DNA from: Halichondria panicea
Taxonomy: Eukaryota; Porifera; Demospongiae; Suberitida; Halichondriidae
Direction of reading: 5' to 3'
DNA: 64,000 bases
Assembly (NCBI RefSeq): GCF_963675165.1
Contig: NC_087382.1
Coordinates: forward strand, 2,140,567-2,204,566
Shown here piece after piece: positions 1-10,200 of the stretch. Under the pieces are notes generated by a model. The model had not been told where the DNA came from. It searched no databases and saw only the letters and a program-made list of their open reading frames with translations. The first letter of the stretch is position 1. Each line of letters begins with the position of its first letter. Made by a program: the position numbers and the translations under genes.

Positions 1-535
1 ACAAATGGGGGGAAGTACTGTGTAGGGTTGACTGAGCCGCTCAAACACCAACAAGGTCAAGTTCAGATAAGTTGGTAAGAGTTCGTGCACTGAACAGCGT
101 GCAACAGCGGTTCAAGATAATGATTGATTCAACCATGCATAGATCAACTAGATCAACTAACATATGCACAAAACAATAACATAGACTGTAAATACTAACT
201 ACAACAAAGACAGTGGAGCAGAGGCTCCCATAATTACACAGAGGGCGCTACTAGGAGCAGGCCGCTGGCTATACTAGAGCACAAGCAGTAAAGAGAACTA
301 TATAAAAGAAGTAATAGTATTAGGAACCCATGCATGTGCAATTAATTAAACAGTACACAATACAGGAGTACAGGAAATGACTAATGAAGTGATTAACTAG
401 CTACTAGCAAAGTCATTAAAAACTGAATCTACATAGTCCACAACAAGTCGATGAATATAATTGTGCATGCATGCAGGCTCACAATAAACAATGAAAACAA
501 GCTATAACAGTAATTTTTTGTTTACTGTTTACTGT
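1..535. repeat. 3' flank of beta-helix array unit
   Basis: Non-coding spacer that also occurs downstream of the other array genes (near 26500-27140 and 33740-34371), with the same short landmarks: GGGGGAAGTACTGTGTAGGG near the start and a run of TTTACTGTT just before the stop codon. It marks this end of the window as part of the duplicated unit. I see no gene in it. Confidence 0.7.
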
Positions 536-1010
536 TTACTGTTTCACGACATCGATGACAGTGTGCGTGACTTTGGGTGCATTGTCAGCTGTAGCTTGAG
601 GAGGGGGAGGGACTGGTCTGTAGTCCTCTGTGGTGAGGGGGGCTAGTACGTCCAGGGCAGGCTTTTTCAGCTGGTCTGGCCTCGTGGCAGTTCGGATGAT
701 GGGAGGAGTGATGTAACGATCAGGGTCATCTTCTTCCATGGCTCCGTCAGTGTACGGATCACATCTGTCCGCGTTTGTCCAGGTTTCATTGTCCATTTCG
801 TGCCTTTCCAGTTTGCAAACTCGTGGAATCCTTTTTCTCAGTTTGAGTGAGTTTTGCAGAACAGGAACTTTCTTCAACATGTACTCGTAACAATGGTAGC
901 AAACTATCACCACAAACAAAATAAAAGCCACTGCCATTGAAATGTTTGATATTATGTCTTGATTCCCATTGATGCTTCCTATGTAGAGGGTACCATACGC
1001 TAGAATTGCA
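536..1010 (-). pseudogene. C-terminal fragment of beta-helix/multi-TM receptor-like gene (copy 0)
   Basis: The sequence encodes only the last membrane segment and cytosolic tail of the array family, ending in VIDVVKQ and a TAA stop at 536-538. Reading upstream on the minus strand, similarity to the other copies holds through the LAILAYGTLYIG segment. It then stops abruptly near 1010, where the coding sequence is replaced by sequence resembling the start of exon 5 of the CRT-like gene. Tail motifs (ITPPII, EDYRPVPPPP) are kept. The fragment has no signal peptide, no helix and no start of its own, so it is a broken remnant created at a duplication breakpoint. It has several substitutions against the full copies, for example near the DIISN stretch. 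Confidence 0.85.
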
Positions 1011-1380
1011 AGATTTTTTTTCTCTACATCTAAGTCAACAGAGCTCCCAGGGGGGTCACCAGTTAGTATGTGGGGGGGGCAGGGGGATTTGGTGGGAGGT
1101 GTAATTCTACAATATTAGCATAAACTACACATTCCATGCAATGATAACCTGCACTATAGCAAGGTAAGCCGCTCCCTCTGCGTATCGAATGAGTAGACCT
1201 CCTCCCAGGTACGAGACCACATACATGGCAATGAAGGCCACACCCCTCAATCCTGGCACATAGTTACAACCACCTCCACCAAAGAAACACTGAATAGCAA
1301 ACCAATAGCTGTAATAAACAAAGAGCAACATAAATATACTACCCACAATTACACCACGCAGCAGCTCATACATAAATTCT
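1011..1380 (-). pseudogene. Displaced exons 4/5 of the CRT-like transporter
   Basis: Positions 1140-1310 match exon 4 of the CRT-like gene at 56532-56691 almost base for base (motifs CFFGG, CNYVPGLRG, SYLGGGLLIRYAEGAA). The acceptor TTATTACAG and a GT donor are both kept. Positions 1011-1080 match the beginning of exon 5 and its C-rich acceptor tract, but diverge after about 20 bases. The rest of the transporter is absent, so this is a copied gene piece, not a gene. It is sandwiched between a beta-helix fragment and a kinase exon copy. Confidence 0.8.
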
Positions 1381-1577
1381 CTCCATATAATGTATACAGG
1401 TAGTCTTCCACAGGCCAGAGGTTTTATATAGTATCACGTATGTAGCTGTCATCAGACAAGTCCAGGCTTCCAATTCCCTGTATGTTTTGCTGTTCCCAGA
1501 AAATCCATACCACCCTGCTTCCCAGAAACTGAAAGGAAGTTGTGGTTACCCCACGCCCCCACGCCCACACACCACAG

Positions 1578-1720
1578 AACACACGACTGGTTCTGGCCAC
1601 CATTGACGAGTGCTGGAGCAAAGACGACCACACAACAACTCAAGGAGACACTGCAAACATCGCTATTGCCAGCCATTAAGTATCAGTTGACAAGAACAGA
1701 TAAACAGTGTACAAGCAAAT
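1578..1720 (+). pseudogene. Copy of terminal kinase exon (frame lost)
   Basis: Matches the last exon of the TGF-beta-receptor-like gene (6331-6504), including the CCACAG acceptor and the NTRLVLATIDE start. Bases coding for SSSPSQRP are partly deleted, which shifts the frame to an early stop. No other kinase exons are near it. Confidence 0.8.
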
Positions 1721-1880
1721 GACTTCCTACTGTAAACCCTTAAAACGAGATGCTACAAATATCATACTGCTTTTTGGGATCAAAAACATCTAAATTCTAA
1801 TAATTGACAATTCAACACATTTGTGGCAGGGGAAACTTTTGCATGATTTATAAACAATTTCCGTATAGCATGTATATATT

Positions 1881-1931
1881 TAGCCTCGATTCCAGGCCGA
1901 TTTAATTTTAATCGGCCTTGAATCGAGGCTA
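1881..1931. repeat. 51-bp near-perfect palindrome (hairpin)
   Basis: TAGCCTCGATTCCAGGCCGA at the left is followed by its near reverse complement ending in AATCGAGGCTA, with a short AT loop. It would form a stem of about 22 bp. A related half-site, CTGGATTCGAGGCTA, lies inside the mobile element at 16464-16878. Confidence 0.8.
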
Positions 1932-2000
1932 GTATATATTAATTTTAAAAAACTTTTTTCTAATAAGTTAAATGTTGCACACAGCGAGAGAGTTAGCTAA

Positions 2001-2248
2001 AAGTCTATTTGCGTTGAGATCGACCCCGGAAGTTATTATGCTTTATTTGGTGGACAAGTATGCCTGGGACTTCTACGTGGAAAATGCTAACTTTTAGCTG
2101 GTTGGAGCTTACTAGCTCTACAGCATATAGATAGAAGCGCTTTTTAACAAGGAATCCAATGGTAGATCTATATGAAACTTTGAATTTCAGTAAAGCATGA
2201 CAAAGTTATGACAACTTTATGAAAGTCAAACTCGACACAAATAGACTT
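2001..2248. mobile_element. Short inverted-repeat element (MITE), copy 1
   Basis: The ends are imperfect inverted repeats (AGTCTATTTGCGTTGAG against CTCGACACAAATAGACT). A second copy lies in opposite orientation at 61868-62104 in the epsin gene, sharing internal blocks such as the region around GGACAAGTATGCCTGGGACTT. It has no coding capacity, so it is a non-autonomous element. Confidence 0.65.
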
Positions 2249-2261
2249 GTAGTCCATCATA

Positions 2262-2760
2262 ATTATAGTCAGGTTGTGCTATAGTTCTGCACAGAGGCTG
2301 TTAGAATGGGATTCCTTTCTTGAGTGTCATAGTCTCCCTTGAGAGCAGCTCTCTCCAAGCAAGCACATGTGTAGCCAGTCTTGTCACCATATAGATACAC
2401 TTGGTTAGCACGCAACAATATTCTAGCCAGCACATTAAAGGTCCTGCAGCAGTATCATAATTATAATGGAGGTGTAATAAAATAACAGTGAGGCCACACT
2501 TGTACACTAGTCTACACTGCAGGTCAATTAGGAGCATTTTTGCTTCTTGCTATTTAAGAAGTGAAGGGATACAGCTAGAGAACAAAACACAATAACCAAA
2601 TCTGTTATCAGGAGCACATGTCATTTCCTCTTTCATTTCCCTCACACTTGCATACCTTCCAGAGAAGTTGCTATTGGACTGACTGATGAGTTGGTATTGA
2701 TAAGGACATGGCTGGAATTTCTTAGAATATTGTACATATTTCAGTAACAAGTGTAGTGTC
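2262..2760. repeat. 5'-side spacer of array unit
   Basis: This spacer recurs, with small changes, at 32300-32665 and 54665-55015, and in part at 14015-14165. In the later two places it lies upstream of a beta-helix gene. No gene seen. It shows that duplicated spacer, not only genes, was moved. Confidence 0.65.
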
Positions 2761-2834
2761 TACTAGCACTTTGGAGGGTACATAGACACTAGTCGAGCGC
2801 CGGCGCCCGACTACATAGATAGACACAGGGCCAA

Positions 2835-3177
2835 GCCTGTCCACATGTCTTGCTACCAGGGTGCCTAAGCCTGCCAGCCTGTCTTCCAGTGCTACCAGGG
2901 TGCCTATAGCCTGCCAGCCTGTCTTGCTACTGGTGGCCTATAGCCTGCCAGCCTGTCTTGCTACCAGGGGGCCTATAGCCTGCCAGCCTGTCTTGCTACC
3001 AGGGGGCCTATAGCCTGCCAGCCTGTCTTGCTACCAGGGTGCCTATAGCCTGCCAGCCTGTCTTGCTACCAGGGGGGGCCTATAGCCTGCCAGCCTGTCT
3101 TGCTACCAGGGGGCCTATAGCCTGCCAGCCTGTCTTGCTACCAGGGGGCCTATAGCCTGCCAGCCTGTCTTACTGGC
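2835..3177. repeat. 35-bp minisatellite, about 9 copies
   Basis: Tandem copies of a unit containing GCCTATAGCCTGCCAGCC then TGTCTTGCTACCAGGGGG. Successive TCTTGC landmarks are 35 bp apart (2956, 2991, 3026). The G-run varies by 1-3 bases between copies. Confidence 0.9.
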
Positions 3178-3469
3178 ATAGTTGAATGGTGCTAGTAACT
3201 TCAAGTGGTTGTGTTTTGTCTGGCTTCCCATTGTACGCCCACTCTTACAGACACTAGTCTTGTGTGCATGTGCTATAGTTAGCTACCAGACAAAGCTTAC
3301 CGCCCACATACATCATCCTCATATCCTCATATTTGTTTGCTTACATGTGAACTCTAAACCTCCTACCAGCCAGACAGTCTCACTCACTATATATAGCAGC
3401 TAGTGGACTGTTTGGCTGGGTATCAAGACTATTGGTTTGTTGGCACTATTGATATTCAACGCCCAACAG

Positions 3470-3546
<77 letters not shown>
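3470..3546. repeat. (CA)n microsatellite against a 3' splice site
   Basis: A (CA)n run of about 75 bp ends directly in the ACACAG acceptor of the first recognisable exon of the receptor gene. Confidence 0.9.
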
Positions 3547-3547
<1 letters not shown>

Positions 3548-3548
<1 letters not shown>

Positions 3549-6504
3549 CCTAGAGTGTCACTGCACTGGCTGCAAGGACACTACCTACTGCACTGTACAG
3601 GATGGTGCTTGCTTCACATCATCAACTGTGAGAGCTCACACACACAATAATGTTGTGTACACTGTTTATACAACAACGTGTGTTTATAGTTCATTGTGTG
3701 TGCATGTGTGTTGTGCAAATACTTATTATATATCTCAACATTTTGACAGGTTTCCAATCATTTAATTATGGGTTGTCTGCCTGCGAGTCTAGCATCACTA
3801 ATGTGCGACCAATCAGATTCAAGCGTTCAGTGTTGCCATAACAACCATTGTAACCTAGTCGGAAGTGCTGGAAATCAACGATTCTTAAGAAATGAAGGTA
3901 ATGAAGATCAAAGAAGATTATGAAGATCAAAGAAGATTATGAATATCATTCAATTCTCGAGTAATATTTATTGAGTCTTTATTCTTAAGGAATGCTTGCA
4001 TGACACCACCAAAGCGAGCCAGACAGATTGGGGGGCCCCTTGTGTAATTAAAGGGCCCTCCCCCTAATTACTTATAATTATACAACTATTTTATTGTATG
4101 TCCCGCCCACACACACACACACACACACACACGTACAGAAGAAGCCACTGAAATGCCTGACAACGCTATTCTATTGGGTGTTGTAATTGGGGTGGTTGTC
4201 GTAGGTACTATTGTAATTGCATCTCTAGTAGTGGCCGCCCTCTGTTGTATCTTATACCGGAGGCAGAAAAGAAAGACACAACATCCTGTTTCCACCATTG
4301 AAGCCACACCCACTCCCGAGGTCCGCTGCACGGCACACACTAACAACAACTGTCGTGCCATTCTTCCACAGAGTAAGTCAACTGCATCATTATAATTATT
4401 ATAACGTCCGATTTCAAACTGTTTGGTGCTTAGATCAGTGATGATTAATATCCCTCCTTTGGCTGTGCAGGTGAGAGTATAGGATCACTCATAAAGGCGG
4501 CCATGTTTTATGGTGATCCCTTGTCACCGCTTGTCCAACGCTCTATAGCACAACAGACAATGCTAGAGAAGTACCTGACAAAGGGAGGATTTAGTAGTCG
4601 ATATATTGGGCGATGGCGTGAGGACAGAGTGGCTGTGACCGTGTTCTCTGTCAAGCATCAACACTTCTGGACTAATGAGTCTACCATACTGCAGGTTAGT
4701 AGCAGTGTGAGTCTACCATACTGCAGGTTAGTAGCAGTGTGAGTCTACCATACTGCAGGTTAGTAGCAGTGTGAGTCTACCATACTGCAGGTTAGTAGCA
4801 GTGTGAGTCTACCATACTGCAGGTTAGTAGCAGTGTGTAGCTAGTAGCCTGGTTAGGGCATGGAATGCATGGTGATCATAACCATGGTTACAGGTATGCA
4901 TGGTGATCATAACCATGGTTACAGGTATGCTTACGTATACAGTCTAGAGATTCAGTAGCTATAGGTATATGTAGTTCTTAGAGTGTTTTAGCATAATTAC
5001 TCGTGAAGTTTTATGATGGGTTTGAAATCCATTGCTTTTGACCAAAGCAGAGACCCAAATGTGCTAGCTGTTGCCCACCCCTACACTTGCAATCACACAC
5101 CACCCACACCACACCACCCACACACACACACACGAGCAGCTTCCACTGATGAGACATGACAGTATATTGAGCTTCATTGCTGCAGACACTGTATTCAAGA
5201 AATCAGTTAACCACCTCTACCTCATTAGTGAGTATCATCGTAGGGAGACCCTCAGGGAGCACCTCGTTAAGAGCACACTGGAGGTATCAGAGGCTCTGCT
5301 GTTGATCAGCTCTCTTGTGTCTGGAGTGGAGTACTTACACAGTGTGCTAGCTCAGGAGAGCAGAGGTGGGGTGGTGGTGAAGCCATCCATTGAACACTGC
5401 AACCTAACCAGTCAAAATGTCTACGTGGACAAGTCAGGTGATCTATAATTGTAGCTATGTGCATTTTTTGTGCTTGAATAATATCCTTCAAATTCATTGG
5501 GGAAGCTATGTGCATTTTATATGCTTATTCATTAATGATCTTTACCCAACACTTTTTTCTTCTCCGTCTTCTGCAGGTTCATGTTGTCTGAGTGACTTTG
5601 CCTTGTCAGTAACTCAGAGTGGGTGTGTCAGTGGGTGTGGTCACACTGCCCACTCAGACATAAGATACCGCCCACCAGAAGCATTAGCCGCTACCACTAC
5701 TGACGCTGGGTTCGAGGGTTTAAAGAGTGGAGACGTGTACTCCCTCGGACTCATACTCTGGGAGGTGGCCAATTGCTGCCTAGTCCAAGGTGAGGGGGAC
5801 GCTCTGTGAATATAGGAAAACTGTATCCCACTCTCTCCCCGCTAAAATTACATTTGTGGATTATTTATTGTATTTTGTGCAGGTGAGGACAGTGTGTACT
5901 CTCTACTGTACTCTGACCTCTTGGACTCTGAAGCCACACCTACTAGAGACAATATGATGAGAATAGTTTGTGAGGAGGGAAAGAGACCGCCTCTACCAGA
6001 GCAATGCTCTAGAGATGAGGTGATCAATTATATTAAGTTCAGATATTTCTGTATATATAGCGTTCGTTTTGGTATAGCTATCTTTGAGAGCCCGTAATTT
6101 GTGTTCAGATTGTCCAATGTCAAAACTAAATGACGTATTCAATAGCTCTCAGAATTATCTTTCCAATGGTGTGCTTAGATACAAGTTCTGTGATTGGTAA
6201 ATTTAACAAAAGGGAATTTAAGGCTAGCTATTTCTAGAGCTAGAGTTTACAGCGTTTGATTTAACATTTAACGACATTTCGTTTAGCTCTATACAATGTC
6301 CCCCCACATACTCACGCCCACACACCACAGAACACACGACTGGTTCTGGCCACCATTGACGAGTCCTGGAGCTCCTCTCCCTCGCAAAGACCAACCACAC
6401 AACAACTCAAGGAGACACTGCAAACATCGCTATTGCCAGCCATTAAATGGCAAGTATCAGTTGACAAGAATGGACAAACAGTGTATAAGCAAATGACTTC
6501 CTAG
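3548..6504 (+). CDS. TGF-beta/activin receptor-like protein with degenerate kinase (pseudokinase)
   Basis: Exons 3548-3627, 3750-3897, 4139-4372, 4471-4694, 5140-5437, 5577-5789, 5883-6019 and 6331-6504 all have AG/GT borders and join in phase. The first two encode an activin-receptor ectodomain (LECHCTGC, DGACFTS, CCHNNHCN). The third holds a transmembrane helix (VVIGVVVVGTIVIASL) and a basic stop (YRRQKRK). The rest is a type I-like receptor Ser/Thr kinase domain (PLVQRSIAQQ, RHDSILSFIAAD, YRPPEAL, GLILWEVA). Key residues are lost: no GS motif, no Gly-rich loop (TKGGFSSRYIG), VAVK reads VAVT, HRDLKSKN reads EHCNLTSQN, and DLG reads DFA. The fold is probably kept but catalysis is not, so it may act as a decoy or scaffold receptor. 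The signal-peptide exon upstream was not found. It lies tail-to-tail with the beta-helix gene downstream. Confidence 0.85.
4677..4838. repeat. 32-bp minisatellite spanning a 5' splice site
   Basis: Five tandem copies of a 32-bp unit (GAGTCTACCATACTGCAGGT then TAGTAGCAGTGT). The first copy covers the end of the receptor exon (ESTILQ) and its donor CAG/GTTAGT, so five potential donors lie in series. Confidence 0.9.
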
Positions 6505-7034
6505 GAATTATGACAAACTCTTGTACATAATAACAAAAAGAGGTGCTGCAAATATCATCATCGTTTTTTACTGCTTTTTTGTGTCAGAATCATTCAATTA
6601 TTTTTGTCCCCGCATCAATATTACATTTCACTAAACTATAATTATATATACAAGTGTAAAAACAAAATGGGGAAGTAGGGCTGACCCACTCAAATACCAA
6701 GAAGGTATCCCTGAGTTCATGCACCAAGCAGCGTGCAACAGTTTAAGATTAATTTGATTCAATTAACATTATATAGACTGTAAATACTATAAGTACAACA
6801 AAGACAGTGGAGCAGAGGCTCCAATACACAAAGCTATAGGGGCGCCGCTAGGAGCAGGCCGCCGGGCTAGAGCACAAAGCAGTATTAAAAGAGAACTATT
6901 ATTACACAAGAAGTACATGCAATAGTAACAGGAACCCACGCTTGAAACAGTACAACACAGATATACTAGCAAAGTCGTTACAAGTAACTGAATCTAGTCC
7001 AAAAGTCAATATATATAATTCTACATTGTTAATG
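6505..7034. repeat. Spacer between receptor gene and array copy 1
   Basis: Convergent intergenic spacer. It resembles the spacers that follow the kinase-exon copies at 16.2, 26.4 and 33.6 kb. That makes this place (intact receptor gene plus downstream beta-helix gene) the best candidate for the original junction. No gene seen. Confidence 0.6.
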
Positions 7035-7268
7035 TTACTCTTTCACGACATCGATGACAGTGTGCGTGACTTCGAGTGTATTGTTTTGAGGAGGGGGAGG
7101 GGCTGGTCTGTAGTCCTCTGTGGTGAGGGGGGTTAGTACGTCCAGGGCAGGCTCTCTCAGCTGGTCTGGCCTCGTGGCAGGTCGGATGATGGGAGGAGTG
7201 ATGTAACGATCAGGGTCATCTTCTTCCATGGCTCCGTCAGTGTACGGATCACATCTGTCCGCGTTTGT
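7035..7268 (-). pseudogene. Orphaned cytosolic tail of array copy 1
   Basis: This stretch keeps the tail reading frame (MEEDDPDRY, ITPPIIRPATRPDQL, EDYRPAPPPP, stop at 7035-7037). It is in the same frame as the gene upstream but separated from it by a TGA at 7269-7271. A short deletion replaces the ATADNAPK stretch of the other copies with NNTLE. It would be translated only by readthrough. Confidence 0.8.
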
Positions 7269-10200
7269 TCAGGTTTCTTTGTTCTCCATTTCGTACCTTT
7301 CCAGTTTGCGAACTCGTGGAATCCTTTTTCTCAGTTTGAGTGAGTTTTGCAGAACAGGAACTTTCTTCAACATGTACTCGTAACAATGGTAGCAAACTAT
7401 CACCACAAACAAAATAAAAGCCACTGCCATTGAAATGTTGGATATTATGACTTGACTCTCATTGATGTTTCCTATGTAGAGGGTGCCATACGCTAGAATT
7501 GCAAGATTGAGGAAAAAGAGTGTTTCCAGTAAATCATTGAATCGTATTTTGTACACTGGATAATTCTGCGATTTGAAAACAATCAGTCCAACAGTTATAG
7601 ATCCAGCTGATAGTACAGGGAGAGAAGTGTCCAAAGCCAAGGCTGTTATTAGATTATGAGCAATCAAAGAAAATAGGAGCAGTCCCACCCAGTAGCGATG
7701 CTTGGGAGTGAATGGAGCATGGTATGCATCCATGAAACCAATGTAGTATGTGTTCTTAGTCCATTTCGTGAGTTTCCATTTTGAACAGCGAGGAAGCCAT
7801 TGTCCAAAGAAGAGCAGTACAGTGAACAATATACCAGAAATGAGGATTATGGCGGCAAAAATAAACCGAGGGACATGACCGGGAGTGAAATATTGCACAT
7901 TGCCGTCATACAACCAAACTATATCACTTGAATTGTTGGGAAAATCCAATACCTTGGTTGCACCATCAGGATAATCCAAGACCCTGTATTGCAGTGCAGC
8001 AATGATAAACCGTAAGAGTTTGGAATAAGAGAGTAGGACGAGTGTGCCTAGGGCAGCAACTGGGTTCCTGTTGGAGAGGAGCTTTGCAAATGAGTCAAAG
8101 TACTTGCTTAAAATGATTATTAAGAACATCAGAAGAAACAGGTAAGCGGGAAAGACAATCTGAAGGAGCACTTTTGCTTGAGAGTTCATTCTATCATAAA
8201 AGCATGTCTCAATACCTAAGTCAAGATTCACCCACGATATGAAAACTGTCAAAGGGTTATGAAAAGGTACGAAAATCGACTGATTTGCAGCTAATACATT
8301 AGTGTAGAAGATCAGCCCATGGATAGTGCCTGTTGCTACGGTAATGTTGAAAACGAGAATGAATGCGACTAGTACTATGCCTGCCAGGGCAAACGGGAGT
8401 AGCAGGAGAAGGTAAGTGTTTGAGCAGAGTTCACATCGTGAAGTACCTAACACAAGACTCAGTCCTGGTTCACATTCTCCACACAAGACACCACTTCGAT
8501 TGTGGGCACATTGTTCGTCAGGGTTGCTTAGACTGATGTTGACTGGTTTTAGTACACAATAGTCAAATGTACAGTTACTAACAACATACCCACTTCCGTT
8601 AGTAGTATTAGTCACTCCTATCCATATGTTGTTATTGCTTTCCAATTTTATGGTCCCATTTTCCTCAGAGCAGTTTGTTATCTGATATTCTTGTTGCAAG
8701 ACTGGATCACAGTCACACTTGCACTCAATTGAGGACATGATTGGCCTGAGTCCAATAGGGCATTCACACTTTAGAAAAGATATGTTTAGAATTTGTCTTG
8801 AAATTCCCAAATTGTTGCATGGACCATCAGCATAGAGTTCCACTTGAGCAGAGCTGTCTTGTGAGAATACATTATACTCTAATTCTGTGCACTGATTGCC
8901 AACTTCTTGCTGTGCTTGTCCTTCTTTAAGACGATCAACTCTACTGCTCTCAGTGATAACAGAACTGTGAATTATGGCATTATTCATTGGATTTCCAGCT
9001 TGGTCTACAGCCATAACACTTATTGTGAATGCTTGTCCTTTTCTAACAGAAATGGTCTGCTTGGTGGTGTTACACAACTTCACTCTGACAGCCTTTGAAG
9101 CTATCCATGAATAATGCACAGTATTGTTCAAGTACTCAAATCCATTGTCTGATGAAGAGAGTTCGGCTGATACATCCACCGTACACCTGTCCAAAAGACC
9201 TCCGTAAATATCTGCTCCTGACTGGGAAGCTGTGTTGTTTGTCAAAAAAGTGTTGCGATGATTAATTGATGTACTGTTCAAACACTTAACTTCTTCTTCA
9301 TATGAATTAGACTGGGAAGATTTGACAAAAGGTATCAAAGTCTCAACAAAATTGATATCAAAACCATAGAGATCTAGAGTTTGAATGAAGCATTCTGTTT
9401 GTGTCAGATCTCCTGCAGTAGTTACATCCTCTCCTCTACACACACCACTCTCAGTACTGTCTGCCACAAATATCCCCCCTCCATATTGAGCCGTGTTATT
9501 GTGGATTTCTAGTATGACTAGCATTTTACCAATCTCTAGCTCCAAGTCCTGTTTCAAAATATAGATCTTGGAACTTTGTTGTAGATACACTCCACCTCCG
9601 CTATTGTTTACTGAGTTTGACTTGATTTGGACGTGAGCGTGAGAAAAAGCCTTAATGTTTGAAGCGACTGCATAAATACCTCCTCCATTTTGAGCATCAT
9701 TTCGATCTATAATACTCACAAACAGTACAGGTTCTATGTCACTACATGTACACAGGACAAAGTTATTATTAAATATACAACCAGTAGTGACCTTCGAATC
9801 AAATTCAATTTCGCTTGAGTATGCATAAATCCCACCACCATTTTGTGCTGTGTTGTGAGAAATCTCTATTGGATAGTGAACAAAGAGTGTGCTCTCTCTC
9901 AGAAACACACCTCCTCCAACAGTAGCAGTATTGTTAGAAATGACCACTCCTTCTGCATTGATATAGACTTGACTCTGGATTGCTCTGATGGCTCCACCCT
10001 GCACACCACGGTTGTTACTGAGAGTTGTGGGTCCATTGAACTCCACTCGACTGCTTAGAGCATACACAGGGTTGACATTATTGCTAACGTTGTTAACTCC
10101 CGTAAATGACAAGTTAGAATGCACTGCGTAAATGATATTTTCACCCTCTAAATTGTCAAATATGCTTGTATTAGTAATTATCAAAGTTGAGATAGCAACC

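Noticed and set aside
2835-3177. CRISPR-like array
   Set aside because: Units are contiguous without unique spacers and the context is eukaryotic; it is a minisatellite.
3182-3403. Signal-peptide exon of the TGF-beta receptor-like gene
   Set aside because: A hydrophobic open stretch exists, but no donor in the right phase to join 3548 could be supported.
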